Positions 43,037-51,248 of a stretch of 64,000 nucleotides of DNA are shown one piece after another. How positions within the stretch are numbered: the first letter of the stretch is position 1; the number at the start of each line of letters is the position of its first letter. The notes under the pieces were generated by a model. It saw nothing but the letters and a program-made list of their open reading frames with translations. It was not told the origin of the DNA and ran no database searches. The stretch spans positions 186,001 to 250,000 of the forward strand of contig CBDAMZ010000008.1 in assembly GCA_965197375.1 (NCBI GenBank), written 5' to 3'. The position numbers were made by a program, and so were the translations under genes. Source of the DNA: CBDAMZ01 sp965197375 (GTDB lineage: Bacteria > Acidobacteriota > Vicinamibacteria > Vicinamibacterales > UBA8438).

Positions 43037-43696
43037 ATGAGATTGACTAACATCAAAGAGCATGCCTTTAAGTATCTGCTCGGGTTCATCTTTTCTGTGG
43101 GTTTCCTCGTCGCGGTCGCGATCCCGGCACGCACGTTGACCGACTTTTATGACCACCTGGATAGACTCAGTCAGAGTGTGGAGCGTGACGATTTCGCACA
43201 GGCCCGGGTTGAACTCGATGCGGTCGCCAGCTTCTACGAAAGCAGCCGCGCGTGGCGGTTTCAGTGGCTCGCCGATTCGTATTTGTTCCGCGATGCGTTC
43301 TTGCAGCAGGCGGCCTACGACTACTTGACGCATGATTACGAAGCAGTCGTGCGAGAACTGTCTGACGAAATCGATGATTCACGCGCCTCGCATCTACTGG
43401 CGAGCGCCAAATTTCAACTCGCGCGGCTACGGTACCGCGCTATCGCCGAAGACAGCTCAGACGCTGAGGCGCAGAAGGTCGCGATCATCCAAGAGGTAAT
43501 TGAGGACGTTAATGCTGACTACGAGCGGGCCCTCAGGAGCGACCTGACCGACCGCTTCGACCATAAGTGGAACTACGATCTCACGAGCGACGCCGAAGCG
43601 GTCCGTCGGGCCTTGGAGACGCCCCGTGTGGCCGAATCCCCTGAACTGGAGCAAATGCGCGGCGAGGGCACCCCGGTCCGTCGCCGGCGCGGCTAG
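43037..43696 (+). CDS. Membrane-anchored helical protein of the MoxR/VWA operon
   Basis: 219 residues from ATG 43037 (AGGTGGAAG directly upstream). One N-terminal helix (about 16-33: LLGFIFSVGFLVAVAIPART), then an alpha-helical region with TPR-like repeats (FAQARVELDAVASFYESSRA; LLASAKFQLARLRYRA). The C-terminus is charged. It has no named match by eye; its position suggests a scaffold in the complex, as the TPR protein BatC does in Bat operons. Confidence 0.6.
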   Translation: MRLTNIKEHAFKYLLGFIFSVGFLVAVAIPARTLTDFYDHLDRLSQSVERDDFAQARVELDAVASFYESSRAWRFQWLADSYLFRDAFLQQAAYDYLTHDYEAVVRELSDEIDDSRASHLLASAKFQLARLRYRAIAEDSSDAEAQKVAIIQEVIEDVNADYERALRSDLTDRFDHKWNYDLTSDAEAVRRALETPRVAESPELEQMRGEGTPVRRRRG

Positions 43697-43738
43697 TGTG
43701 ATGTAGGGCAGGGCGTTAGCCTTGTCATCCGCAGGCTG

Positions 43739-44827
43739 ATGGGAAACATCTGGGCCGCCCTGATTAACAGCGTCGAATTTCAGAACCCTGAGTTTCTGGC
43801 AGTGGTGCCGATTGCGGCACTGCTGCTGATTTTCGGTCTCGCTGCCTCCCTGGTTAGTCTCAAGCTCAGGGCTGCGAAGACGCACGGTTCGTCCTACCCC
43901 GTATTAGGCCACGTCAAGTTTTGGTTCTTTGTGATCGGTGCGCTTGCCGTCTTGGCGGTGGCTGCGGCGCGGCCGTTTTTAGCCTACGGGGGGGCGAATT
44001 TTAAACGGGGCGACGTTGACGTGGTAGTTGTCGTCGACGGTTCCGCATCGATGTGGGTCAAGGATCTAGGTTCCTCCCGCCTAGAGATTGCCGTTCGCGA
44101 AGCACTCAACCTCTATACGCAAGAGATTCTGACGCCTGGCGATCGCGTCGCGCTGTTTGTCTTCGGGGCGACCACTGTACGAAGGGTGCATCTTTCGCCG
44201 ATCGCCGAACACTTTGTTAAGCAGGTCGGAGAGGTTGGCCCACCGGAGGCGCTGTCTGGGGACGCATTCCCGTGGGACAGTGCCATCTCAACCGCCTTCG
44301 AGCATGTCTACCAATCTCTGGACAGTCAGGATCGGTTCGAAGCTGGCGATGATGATTGGCGGCCAGAGGCACGATCGGACCGGCTGGTTCTACTGTTCAC
44401 GGATGGTGACTTTATCGAAGATGCCGAACAGACCGCGAGACTGGACCGGGCATTGATCGAGTTTCAGCGCCGTGGCGTGAAGGTCTACCCGATTGGTATC
44501 GCGTCGAGGAGAAAGGTAGACCTCAACGTCATCCTTCAGGACTACGTTAGAGGCGACGACTATGACGCCTCACTCGAGGCCGATCTCGAAGGCTTAAGCA
44601 CCCGTCTCAACACTGAAGACTTCGGCATGCTCGAGCAACGCACCGGCGGCCGCTCGTTCATCATCGACAGCGCTGGTGTATCGTCGAGCGCCTTCCTCCG
44701 CAATGTCATCGACTCCCACCGAAGCATTGCCTTCCAGTTGATTCCTGCTGAAGACAAGCAAGAAGTGTGGCAGTGGGTCCTCACCATCGCTGTCGTCATC
44801 TTTGTCGTGGCGACGTTGTTCTACTAG
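43739..44827 (+). CDS. VWA-domain membrane protein (BatA/BatB-like) 2
   Basis: 362 residues. Two N-terminal helices (about 20-41 and 60-80) flank a cytoplasmic loop. The VWA domain carries DGSAS (100-104) in VVVVVDGSASMWVKDLGSSR, with LLFTDGDFIEDAEQ as the second part of the fold. A C-terminal helix (VLTIAVVIFVVATLFY) anchors it. It closes the operon; nothing else co-directional follows within 1.9 kb. Confidence 0.85.
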   Translation: MGNIWAALINSVEFQNPEFLAVVPIAALLLIFGLAASLVSLKLRAAKTHGSSYPVLGHVKFWFFVIGALAVLAVAAARPFLAYGGANFKRGDVDVVVVVDGSASMWVKDLGSSRLEIAVREALNLYTQEILTPGDRVALFVFGATTVRRVHLSPIAEHFVKQVGEVGPPEALSGDAFPWDSAISTAFEHVYQSLDSQDRFEAGDDDWRPEARSDRLVLLFTDGDFIEDAEQTARLDRALIEFQRRGVKVYPIGIASRRKVDLNVILQDYVRGDDYDASLEADLEGLSTRLNTEDFGMLEQRTGGRSFIIDSAGVSSSAFLRNVIDSHRSIAFQLIPAEDKQEVWQWVLTIAVVIFVVATLFY

Positions 44828-44880
44828 TTGAGGGCTGCTTTTAAACTGGGATAGTCCTTGTAACGCATGGTCTGGGGGGC

Positions 44881-45777
44881 TTACGCTTGCATCGGCCCAT
44901 CTGGGACGCCGGCGCCTTTTCTGACAAAGCGCGCCAGATTCGACATGTCCTCGTCACCGAAACCTTGGGCAATGAGGGAATCCTCGATGGTGGCCACGAG
45001 GCTTGCCACCGGAACCGGGACCCTAAACTCGCGAGCCGTCTCGAGCGCGATACCCAAATCCTTACGGTGTAGCCGCAGCCGGAACCCGAGCGGATAGTCG
45101 TCCTTCAACATCCTCTGCGACCGGTTCTTCAAGATCCATGATCCGGCCAGGCCTTCGCCAATCGCCTCGACGACCCGTTCGGGGTCGGCTCCGGCTCTGT
45201 AGGCTAACGTGAGCGCCTCGGCCAGTGCCATGTATGTGCCGGTGATGGCGACCTGGTTCGCCACCTTGGCGATCTGTCCACAGCCAACCGGTCCGATCCA
45301 CGTAACCTTCGAGCCGACGATCTTAAGTACCGGTTCCGCCCGCGCGAAATCTTCTTTGGCCCCGCCGCACATAATGGTCAGCGTTCCTTTGATGGCCCCT
45401 TCCGAGCCACCAGAGACTGGTGCGTCGACGAAGCCGATGTTCTTTTTATGGAACTGTTTCGCAATCTGCCGTGTTGCCTCCGGAGCGATAGACGAGCAGT
45501 CAATGACGAGCCCGCTTTCCTTGAGTCCGTTGATCGCCCCGGTCTTCGGATCGAGCAGGATGCTTTTCACATCTTGGGTGTCGGACACGCAAGTTAACAG
45601 GATGTCTACCTCTCGTGCCGCGGCTACTGGACTCTCCGCACGTTTTGCGCCGAGCTCGGCAAGCGCTTCTTCTTTGCTCCGCGTCCGGTTGTGGACGATT
45701 ACCTCGCAGCTAGCCTTGATCAGGTTGGCCGCCATTGGTTCGCCCATTGTTCCCAACCCAAGTACCGCAATTTTCAT
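44881..45777 (-). CDS. NAD(P)-dependent beta-hydroxyacid dehydrogenase family protein
   Basis: 298 residues of the 3-hydroxyisobutyrate/tartronate semialdehyde reductase family. N-terminal Rossmann motif GLGTMGEPMAANLIKA, then the substrate motif FVDAPVSGGSEGAIKGTLTI and the catalytic lysine region GCGQIAKVANQVAITGTYMA, with the helical C-terminal domain after that. It may act on a small 3-hydroxyacid, but the family also includes glyoxylate reductases and imine reductases. GGAGG sits before the ATG. Isolated from other metabolic genes. Confidence 0.88.
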   Translation of the reverse strand: MKIAVLGLGTMGEPMAANLIKASCEVIVHNRTRSKEEALAELGAKRAESPVAAAREVDILLTCVSDTQDVKSILLDPKTGAINGLKESGLVIDCSSIAPEATRQIAKQFHKKNIGFVDAPVSGGSEGAIKGTLTIMCGGAKEDFARAEPVLKIVGSKVTWIGPVGCGQIAKVANQVAITGTYMALAEALTLAYRAGADPERVVEAIGEGLAGSWILKNRSQRMLKDDYPLGFRLRLHRKDLGIALETAREFRVPVPVASLVATIEDSLIAQGFGDEDMSNLARFVRKGAGVPDGPMQA

Positions 45778-46340
45778 AAGGCTCCGCCTCCTTCCGATCG
45801 TGACCTATCCGGGTTAAACGCACGTGTGCACGATCCCGCGCCCAGACTGTGGGTGGTTCGTGACGCGCGCGAGGAGCTTCTTCCGGTAACGCGGCACGTT
45901 GTACGGACTGCCTCGACCTCGCCGAGCACGGCGGATTGCAGCAGCTGCCTCCAAGCCTCCAGCGTGGGTATCGCAAACATCTCGTAAAATTTCTGCTCGA
46001 TGCCTTCGTGCCTATGTGGTGTGAAGAACCGGAGGATATCATGAGCTGCGATACATGCATCGCCTTCGGTTGCTACGGCGTTAACTCGAACTCGCCCGTA
46101 CCCAACGGAGTTCGGCTCAGCCAGACCGATTCGCTCCCGAGACAGCTCGTCTGGATCGAGCGCGGCGATAGCCCGCCAGCGACTTACATCGCGGGGGTGC
46201 ATGAGTTGCCGTTCATTGAGAGTCCGAACGTCAACCTGGCTAACGTGGTAGTTTGTTCGGCTTTTTCTTGGAGCGTGAGCTCGTCCGGCCTCTTTGTATC
46301 CATGGTCTCTCGACAAGGTGAACGCCTTGCCATCCGACAC
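45774..46340 (-). CDS. Uncertain ORF upstream of the dehydrogenase
   Basis: 188-codon frame whose stop overlaps the dehydrogenase ATG by four bases. The middle (DDPDEL...; residues about 45-130) has a protein-like composition with FTPHRHEGIEQKFYEMFA, but I recognise no family. The last 30 residues look non-coding. A second frame 46365-46560 on the same strand reads NLTDPAHFILTLPPDFRREN, so the two may be parts of one decayed gene. Treat as doubtful. Confidence 0.25.
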   Translation of the reverse strand: MSDGKAFTLSRDHGYKEAGRAHAPRKSRTNYHVSQVDVRTLNERQLMHPRDVSRWRAIAALDPDELSRERIGLAEPNSVGYGRVRVNAVATEGDACIAAHDILRFFTPHRHEGIEQKFYEMFAIPTLEAWRQLLQSAVLGEVEAVRTTCRVTGRSSSRASRTTHSLGAGSCTRAFNPDRSRSEGGGAL

Positions 46341-46736
46341 CCACAGACTCTCCCCATGGACGTGTTATCCTTCGGCTCCACACGGGATGCATAGCGGTTG
46401 CAGCGATGGTCGCACTGCGTTAGTGTCATCTCCAGAGATGGTCGAAGTCCCTTCCGGCGAAGTCACATTCGTCGATGTCCCAGAGAGAACGAAATTCTCG
46501 CGTCTGAAGTCCGGGGGGAGGGTGAGTATGAAATGCGCGGGGTCAGTCAAATTTGATTCGACGCGCCGGTGAAACCCTGTCTGGCACTCAGCCCCCTCTC
46601 GTTGTTCGGTAGCCACAAGTGGTCTGGCCTCTGGCGAGAGAACGGTCAGGGGGTTCTGTAAGACTATTTCTAGATGAGGAGCGTCTGGAGCGCGACTATG
46701 CGGGAAGTCTCGAATCCTTTCGTGATGCGATAGCCA
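45778..46736. other. Poorly explained stretch between the dehydrogenase and the Mit_KHE1-like gene
   Basis: About 960 bases with no gene I can support strongly; only the doubtful minus-strand frame and weak plus-strand frames (46619-46807) lie here. No transposon ends, tRNA or repeats were seen. A GGAGG for the dehydrogenase is at its left edge. Confidence 0.4.
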
Positions 46737-47456
46737 GTGGAGGTCTACCTGGTTCCTATCGGGGCCACCCGGTACGAGCTGTACTGCGAACCGGCCGACG
46801 CGGATGATCTCGCCAGCGACGATCATGCGGGCTTGGGCGTCGTGTACGCGCGATTTCGTGAGATGGTCGCCGAGACGCAAGAGGATCGCCGCGCACGCCG
46901 GTTGGCAGCCGTTCCGGCCGACCCGAGCGCCCGACAGCCGTTGATTGCTCGTCTTCGAAACCTCATCGTTTCCTGGGTGGCCGAAGCAATCGCCGAGCAG
47001 CGTCTCTTGTGGCATCTCAGAACGCAGCGTGACGCGGAACTGGTCTACCCGGACGACGTTGACAGTTCATGCGCGCTCGCGATCGCTCGCGGCGGGCTGC
47101 AGCGGGATGCCGACCGACATGGCCGGTGGTTAATCATCGACGGTGTGCTGGCGGCCATGCTCGGACCACTTCTGTTCTTTGTGCCAGGCCCAAATCTCGT
47201 TGCCTACTACTTCACCTTCCGCGCGGTTGGGCACCTACTCTCGTGGCGGGGTGCCCGCCGCGGTCTGGGGGGAGTCAGCTGGAACACTCGGAGTAGTAGG
47301 TCCCTGTCGGAATTACGCGGGCTTCTGTCTCTCAAGCCAAGGGCTCGCGCGCGCCACGTGCGAGACATCGAAGCACAACTTCAGCTCGAGCACTTCGCGG
47401 CGTTCGTCGAGCGTATGGTTGTCGGCGTCAGGGTGCGGCCGAAACGGAAGGTCTAA
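46737..47456 (+). CDS. Mit_KHE1 (mitochondrial K+/H+ exchange-related) family protein
   Basis: 239 residues from GTG 46737 (MEVYLVPIGATRYELYCE). The key part is a hydrophobic segment at about 140-165, LAAMLGPLLFFVPGPNLVAY, then YFTFRAVGHLLSWRGARRG. This P-G-P-N plus Y-x-x-x-R-x-x-x-H-x-x-x-W-x-G-A motif is typical of PF10173, a family named after yeast proteins implicated in mitochondrial K+/H+ exchange. Bacterial members exist but have no established role. The N-terminal half is helical and charged. Single transmembrane region, probably inner membrane. Confidence 0.62.
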   Translation: MEVYLVPIGATRYELYCEPADADDLASDDHAGLGVVYARFREMVAETQEDRRARRLAAVPADPSARQPLIARLRNLIVSWVAEAIAEQRLLWHLRTQRDAELVYPDDVDSSCALAIARGGLQRDADRHGRWLIIDGVLAAMLGPLLFFVPGPNLVAYYFTFRAVGHLLSWRGARRGLGGVSWNTRSSRSLSELRGLLSLKPRARARHVRDIEAQLQLEHFAAFVERMVVGVRVRPKRKV

Positions 47457-47474
47457 CGAGCACAGGGTGCTAGC

Positions 47475-48295
47475 ATGAACCAGCTATTGAGACCTTCTCG
47501 CTACTTTGTCTGGCTGTTCCTCGTTGTCTGGTGGTCGCATCCGGCCCTTGCCCAGACCAATATGGGGGCCTTCGTCCGGCCAGCACCTCCTCTCGCAAGC
47601 TGGGGTTCCTCACAAGCTATCGATTCCACATGAACGCAGTCCATATCGTCGCCAATGGCGATGACCGCTTCGTCTGGGACACTGATATTGGTGACGACAT
47701 CGATGTCTTTGACATCGATGTCCTGCGCGGAAACATCTTCGTCAACCTTGAAGCGGTCGTGGGTGGCGAGTTTCGTTCGGTCGATCCCAACCAGAACAAC
47801 TACATCATCGACCTTTCGGTCTTCGTCCGTCTCCCCAGGGGTGAGCTTGGCACGACATTTCACCATGTCTCACGTCATCTCAGTGACCGAGTCAATCTGA
47901 AGGCCGTTTCATGGAACATGCTCGGCGTGGCCTACGGGGATGTAATCTCTGTTAGCGGATTCGACATTGATGTCGGCGGGCGTGCATTGGCAAAGCTCTA
48001 GCGGTCCCAGGTTGACTACCTCGGTGAGTTTGCCGCTCACGTGAGGCTGCACCGTCCAGTCAACGATCTGGTGTCGATCATTGGCCTCATCGATGGCACG
48101 GCGGTTCGCGTTGACCCAGAGGTATTCGGTCGGGGTGCGCAGTACGGAGGTCGCGTCGAAGGTGGCGTTCGGATCAGGGGTGGCGTTGGCGCTGTGGAGC
48201 TCTTCATTGGACGGGAGCATCGCATCGACGCGGATCCCTTTGGTCGGCGGCTCATCCCGTTGACCCAGCTGGGGTTTCGTTTTGTCGTTGACTGA
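47475..48295 (+). pseudogene. Outer-membrane beta-barrel protein, frameshifted and with a premature stop
   Basis: An ATG at 47475 starts a clear signal peptide (LFLVVWWSHPALAQ). The following frame stops after 52 codons, while another frame carries the mature protein: FLTSYRFHMNAVHIVANGDD, DIDVLRGNIFVNLEAVVGGE, VFVRLPRGELGTTFHHVSRH. Adding one G to the GGGG at 47602-47605 joins signal and barrel exactly. A TAG at 47999-48001 interrupts the barrel, which continues in the same frame (VDYLGEFAAHVRLHRPVNDL) to an aromatic end, LGFRFVVD, with TGA at 48293. Alternating aromatic and polar residues indicate a beta-barrel of about 270 residues. Unknown function. Confidence 0.72.
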
Positions 48296-48351
48296 CGGGA
48301 ACAGGGCACCTGCGACCACGGCCTGTGACGGGACTGTGACATAATCGATCC

Positions 48352-49749
48352 ATGTCTTCTGAGCGACCTCGGTCGCTGCCTCGCTTGGCCGTGACGGTTG
48401 CCCTTGGGCTCGCGGTGCTCAGTTCTGTGGCGGTCAACACCGCGGTCCGCCAGCCAAAGCTTGACTATCACATTACGAAACTCGACAACGGACTGACTGT
48501 GATCCTATCTGCAGATCACTCCACGCCGATCGTCCACCTGCAACTCTGGTATCGCGTTGGATCGAAAAACGAGCCGCCCGGTCGTACCGGATTTGCGCAT
48601 CTGTTCGAGCACTTGATGTTTAAGGGGTCGCACAATGTGCGATCAGAGCATCTAACGATGGTGTCCCGCGTTGGCGGCGATGGCAACGCCTACACGACGG
48701 AAGACGCGACCGTCTTCTTCGAGACGGTGCCAGCCCAATATTTACCGCTCATTCTGTGGCTCGAGGCCGACCGCATGGCGACACTCCGCATCGACCAGTC
48801 GACCCTCGATTCCGAGCGAGAGGTGGTCAAGGAGGAACGGCGCTGGCGCTATGAGAACGAACCGTTCGGACTGCTCTCGGAGATCATTTACGACAATGCC
48901 TTTACCACTCACCCGTACAAGCACACGGCGATCGGTTCGATGGAGGACCTCGAGGAGGCGTCAATCGAAGACGTGCGGGAGTTTTTCGACACCTACTATG
49001 TGCCGGATAATGCGACCTTGGTAATCGTCGGCGATTTTGACATGCCGAATGCGCTGCAGATGATCGAGCACTACCTCGGCCGTGTTCCTAAGGCGAAACG
49101 TCCGGTGCCTCGCGATATTCCGCGGGAGCCGCCGCCAAGTGGCGAGCGTCGCCTGACCATCGAGGCGGCTAATTGGCCACTGCCGGCGGTTGTGGTCGCC
49201 CACCACATCACCTACGATGGCCACCCAGACGCCTACCCGTTGCACATCCTGGCGAAGATCCTCTCTGATGGCCAGAGCTCCAGGATTTATCGCCGGCTGG
49301 TTTACGAAGACCAGCTCGCGGTTTCGGCATTCGGTCAGGGCAATATCATCGAGGATCCGAACCTGTTTTACGCCGTGGCCATCGTACAGCCGGGTCACAC
49401 GCCGGCGGAGGTTGGCGCCGCGTTGATCGAAGAACTTGAGCGGGTCAAAGCGGAACCACCCGGCGATGACGAGCTGCAGCGCGCCAAGAACCAGTTCACG
49501 CGTGACTACATCATCGGTCGTATGTCGAACAACCAAAAGGCTTCCCACCTGGCACACGCAGCTGTCATTCATGACGACATCACGACGGTCGACGGCGAAT
49601 TCGATATCTTCATGAACGTTACAAAGAATGATGTGCAGCAGGTGGCGCGTACATACTTCCGTGACGACAACCGGCTCGTGCTCACCATCCTGCCACGTGG
49701 GTCTGATGGGGTCACGTCTGGTGGCGCCTCACGCAGAGGATCACGATGA
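48352..49749 (+). CDS. M16 family zinc peptidase (active half)
   Basis: 465 residues with a signal sequence (about 9-32). The inverted zinc motif HLFEH is at residues 83-87 (HxxEH), and the third ligand Glu lies near 161-162 in REVVKEERRW. Two M16 domains follow. It processes or degrades peptides, like pitrilysin relatives and mitochondrial processing peptidase beta subunit. The stop overlaps the next M16 gene, so the two are co-expressed. Confidence 0.92.
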   Translation: MSSERPRSLPRLAVTVALGLAVLSSVAVNTAVRQPKLDYHITKLDNGLTVILSADHSTPIVHLQLWYRVGSKNEPPGRTGFAHLFEHLMFKGSHNVRSEHLTMVSRVGGDGNAYTTEDATVFFETVPAQYLPLILWLEADRMATLRIDQSTLDSEREVVKEERRWRYENEPFGLLSEIIYDNAFTTHPYKHTAIGSMEDLEEASIEDVREFFDTYYVPDNATLVIVGDFDMPNALQMIEHYLGRVPKAKRPVPRDIPREPPPSGERRLTIEAANWPLPAVVVAHHITYDGHPDAYPLHILAKILSDGQSSRIYRRLVYEDQLAVSAFGQGNIIEDPNLFYAVAIVQPGHTPAEVGAALIEELERVKAEPPGDDELQRAKNQFTRDYIIGRMSNNQKASHLAHAAVIHDDITTVDGEFDIFMNVTKNDVQQVARTYFRDDNRLVLTILPRGSDGVTSGGASRRGSR

Positions 49750-51230
49750 CCGCGCGCGCATCTCGTGGGCTGCTCAGCATCGTTACCCTGTGGCTGGTGG
49801 CCGCGCCGGTCACGGCGCAACGCGTCGACTGGCCAACCGAGGACCCGCCACCGCCGCTCCTGGCACGCGATGTCCGATTTCCCGAGTACGAGCTGCGCAC
49901 CCTCGACAATGGCCTGCAGGTCGTCTTCGTCGGTCATCACGAACAGCCGGCAGTTAACGTCCGGCTGCTGGTCCGAGCGGGAGCATCGAGCGATCCCCCA
50001 GGCCAGCCCGGCGTCGCGGCGCTTACCGGACAGCTACTCGATCAGGGTACGGCAAGCCAAAGCGCGCAAGAGATCGCCCAGGCGATTGACAACGTCGGGG
50101 GGTTAGCGGTCGGGGCTGGCAGCGACCTCAGCTTTATCAATGTCCTTGTCATGAAGGACAGCTTCGCTCTCGCGCTCGAGATGCTGTCAGAGATCGCGCG
50201 TCGCCCGGCGTTCGCCCCTGTTGAGATCGAGCGCCAGCGCCAGCAGGTGCTCTCGGGATTACAGGTTAGCTATGACGATCCGGCGTATGTCGCCGGGGTC
50301 GTTTTTAATCGCCTCGTCTACGGGTTTCAACCGTACGGGATGCCGCACAGCGGCACGCCGGAGTCGGTGCAGACAATCACGCGCGACGACCTCATCACGT
50401 TCCACAGGGCGCAATATGCACCGAACAACGCCATCCTCGCCGTCGTGGGCGACGTGAGTGCTGACGAGGCCTTCGCTGGTGTAGAGCGAGTATTGGGCAA
50501 CTGGGAACCCCGCCAGCTCGAGCCGCTCACCGCCATTGGGCTACCGCCGCCGACACGGCGACTGGTCGTGATCGACAAGCCCGGTGCAGTCCAGACCGCC
50601 ATACGCGTCGGACATCTCGCTTTGAGCCGGGCAGATCCCGACTACTTGGCGTTCGACGTTGCCATCAAGATCCTCGGGGGAGAGGGTGGGAACCGGCTTG
50701 GTAGTGTTCTCCGCAGCGCGCGGTCGCTTACCTACGCGGCGTCGGCTGACGTATCCAGCCGGCAGCGTGCAGGCGACTTCATGGCGAAGACAGATACCCG
50801 GTCGATCGCGACGGCTGAGGTCCTCCGTCTGACTGTCGATGAGATCACCCGCCTGCAACGAGAGCGGGTGGATCGGCGCGAGCTCGAGCGCGCGCAGGCC
50901 TACTTAGCCGGCAATTTCCCGTTGACAATCGAGACGCCAAACGCGATCGCCTCGCAGGTGCTCGAGGCGATTCTCTACGGTCTCGACTTGGGCGACCTGG
51001 AGACCTACCGGGAACGGATCAACGCGGTCACTGTTGACGACATTCAGCGAGTAGCACGCACCTATTTGAAGCCGGACAACCTTGCGATCGTACTAGTGGG
51101 CGACGCCTCGACCTTCGTCGACGACCTCGCAGGGATCGGGTTTAATCGGTACGAACGCACGCCCATCTCAGAGCTCGATCTGTCGACGGCTGATTTCCGA
51201 ACGCCTGCTGCCGCTGGCGTCGCGCCGTAG
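49746..51230 (+). CDS. M16 family protein, non-catalytic partner
   Basis: 494 residues with a signal peptide (about 5-27). The two M16 domains are recognisable (AVNVRLLVRAGASSDPPGQP; EILYGLDLGDLETYRERINA), but the HxxEH is replaced (VAALTGQLLDQGTA). This is the classic arrangement of an active M16 subunit paired with an inactive one, as in mitochondrial processing peptidase. Start ATG overlaps the upstream TGA. Confidence 0.88.
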   Translation: MTARASRGLLSIVTLWLVAAPVTAQRVDWPTEDPPPPLLARDVRFPEYELRTLDNGLQVVFVGHHEQPAVNVRLLVRAGASSDPPGQPGVAALTGQLLDQGTASQSAQEIAQAIDNVGGLAVGAGSDLSFINVLVMKDSFALALEMLSEIARRPAFAPVEIERQRQQVLSGLQVSYDDPAYVAGVVFNRLVYGFQPYGMPHSGTPESVQTITRDDLITFHRAQYAPNNAILAVVGDVSADEAFAGVERVLGNWEPRQLEPLTAIGLPPPTRRLVVIDKPGAVQTAIRVGHLALSRADPDYLAFDVAIKILGGEGGNRLGSVLRSARSLTYAASADVSSRQRAGDFMAKTDTRSIATAEVLRLTVDEITRLQRERVDRRELERAQAYLAGNFPLTIETPNAIASQVLEAILYGLDLGDLETYRERINAVTVDDIQRVARTYLKPDNLAIVLVGDASTFVDDLAGIGFNRYERTPISELDLSTADFRTPAAAGVAP

Positions 51231-51248
51231 CGACCACTAGACGCCTCC

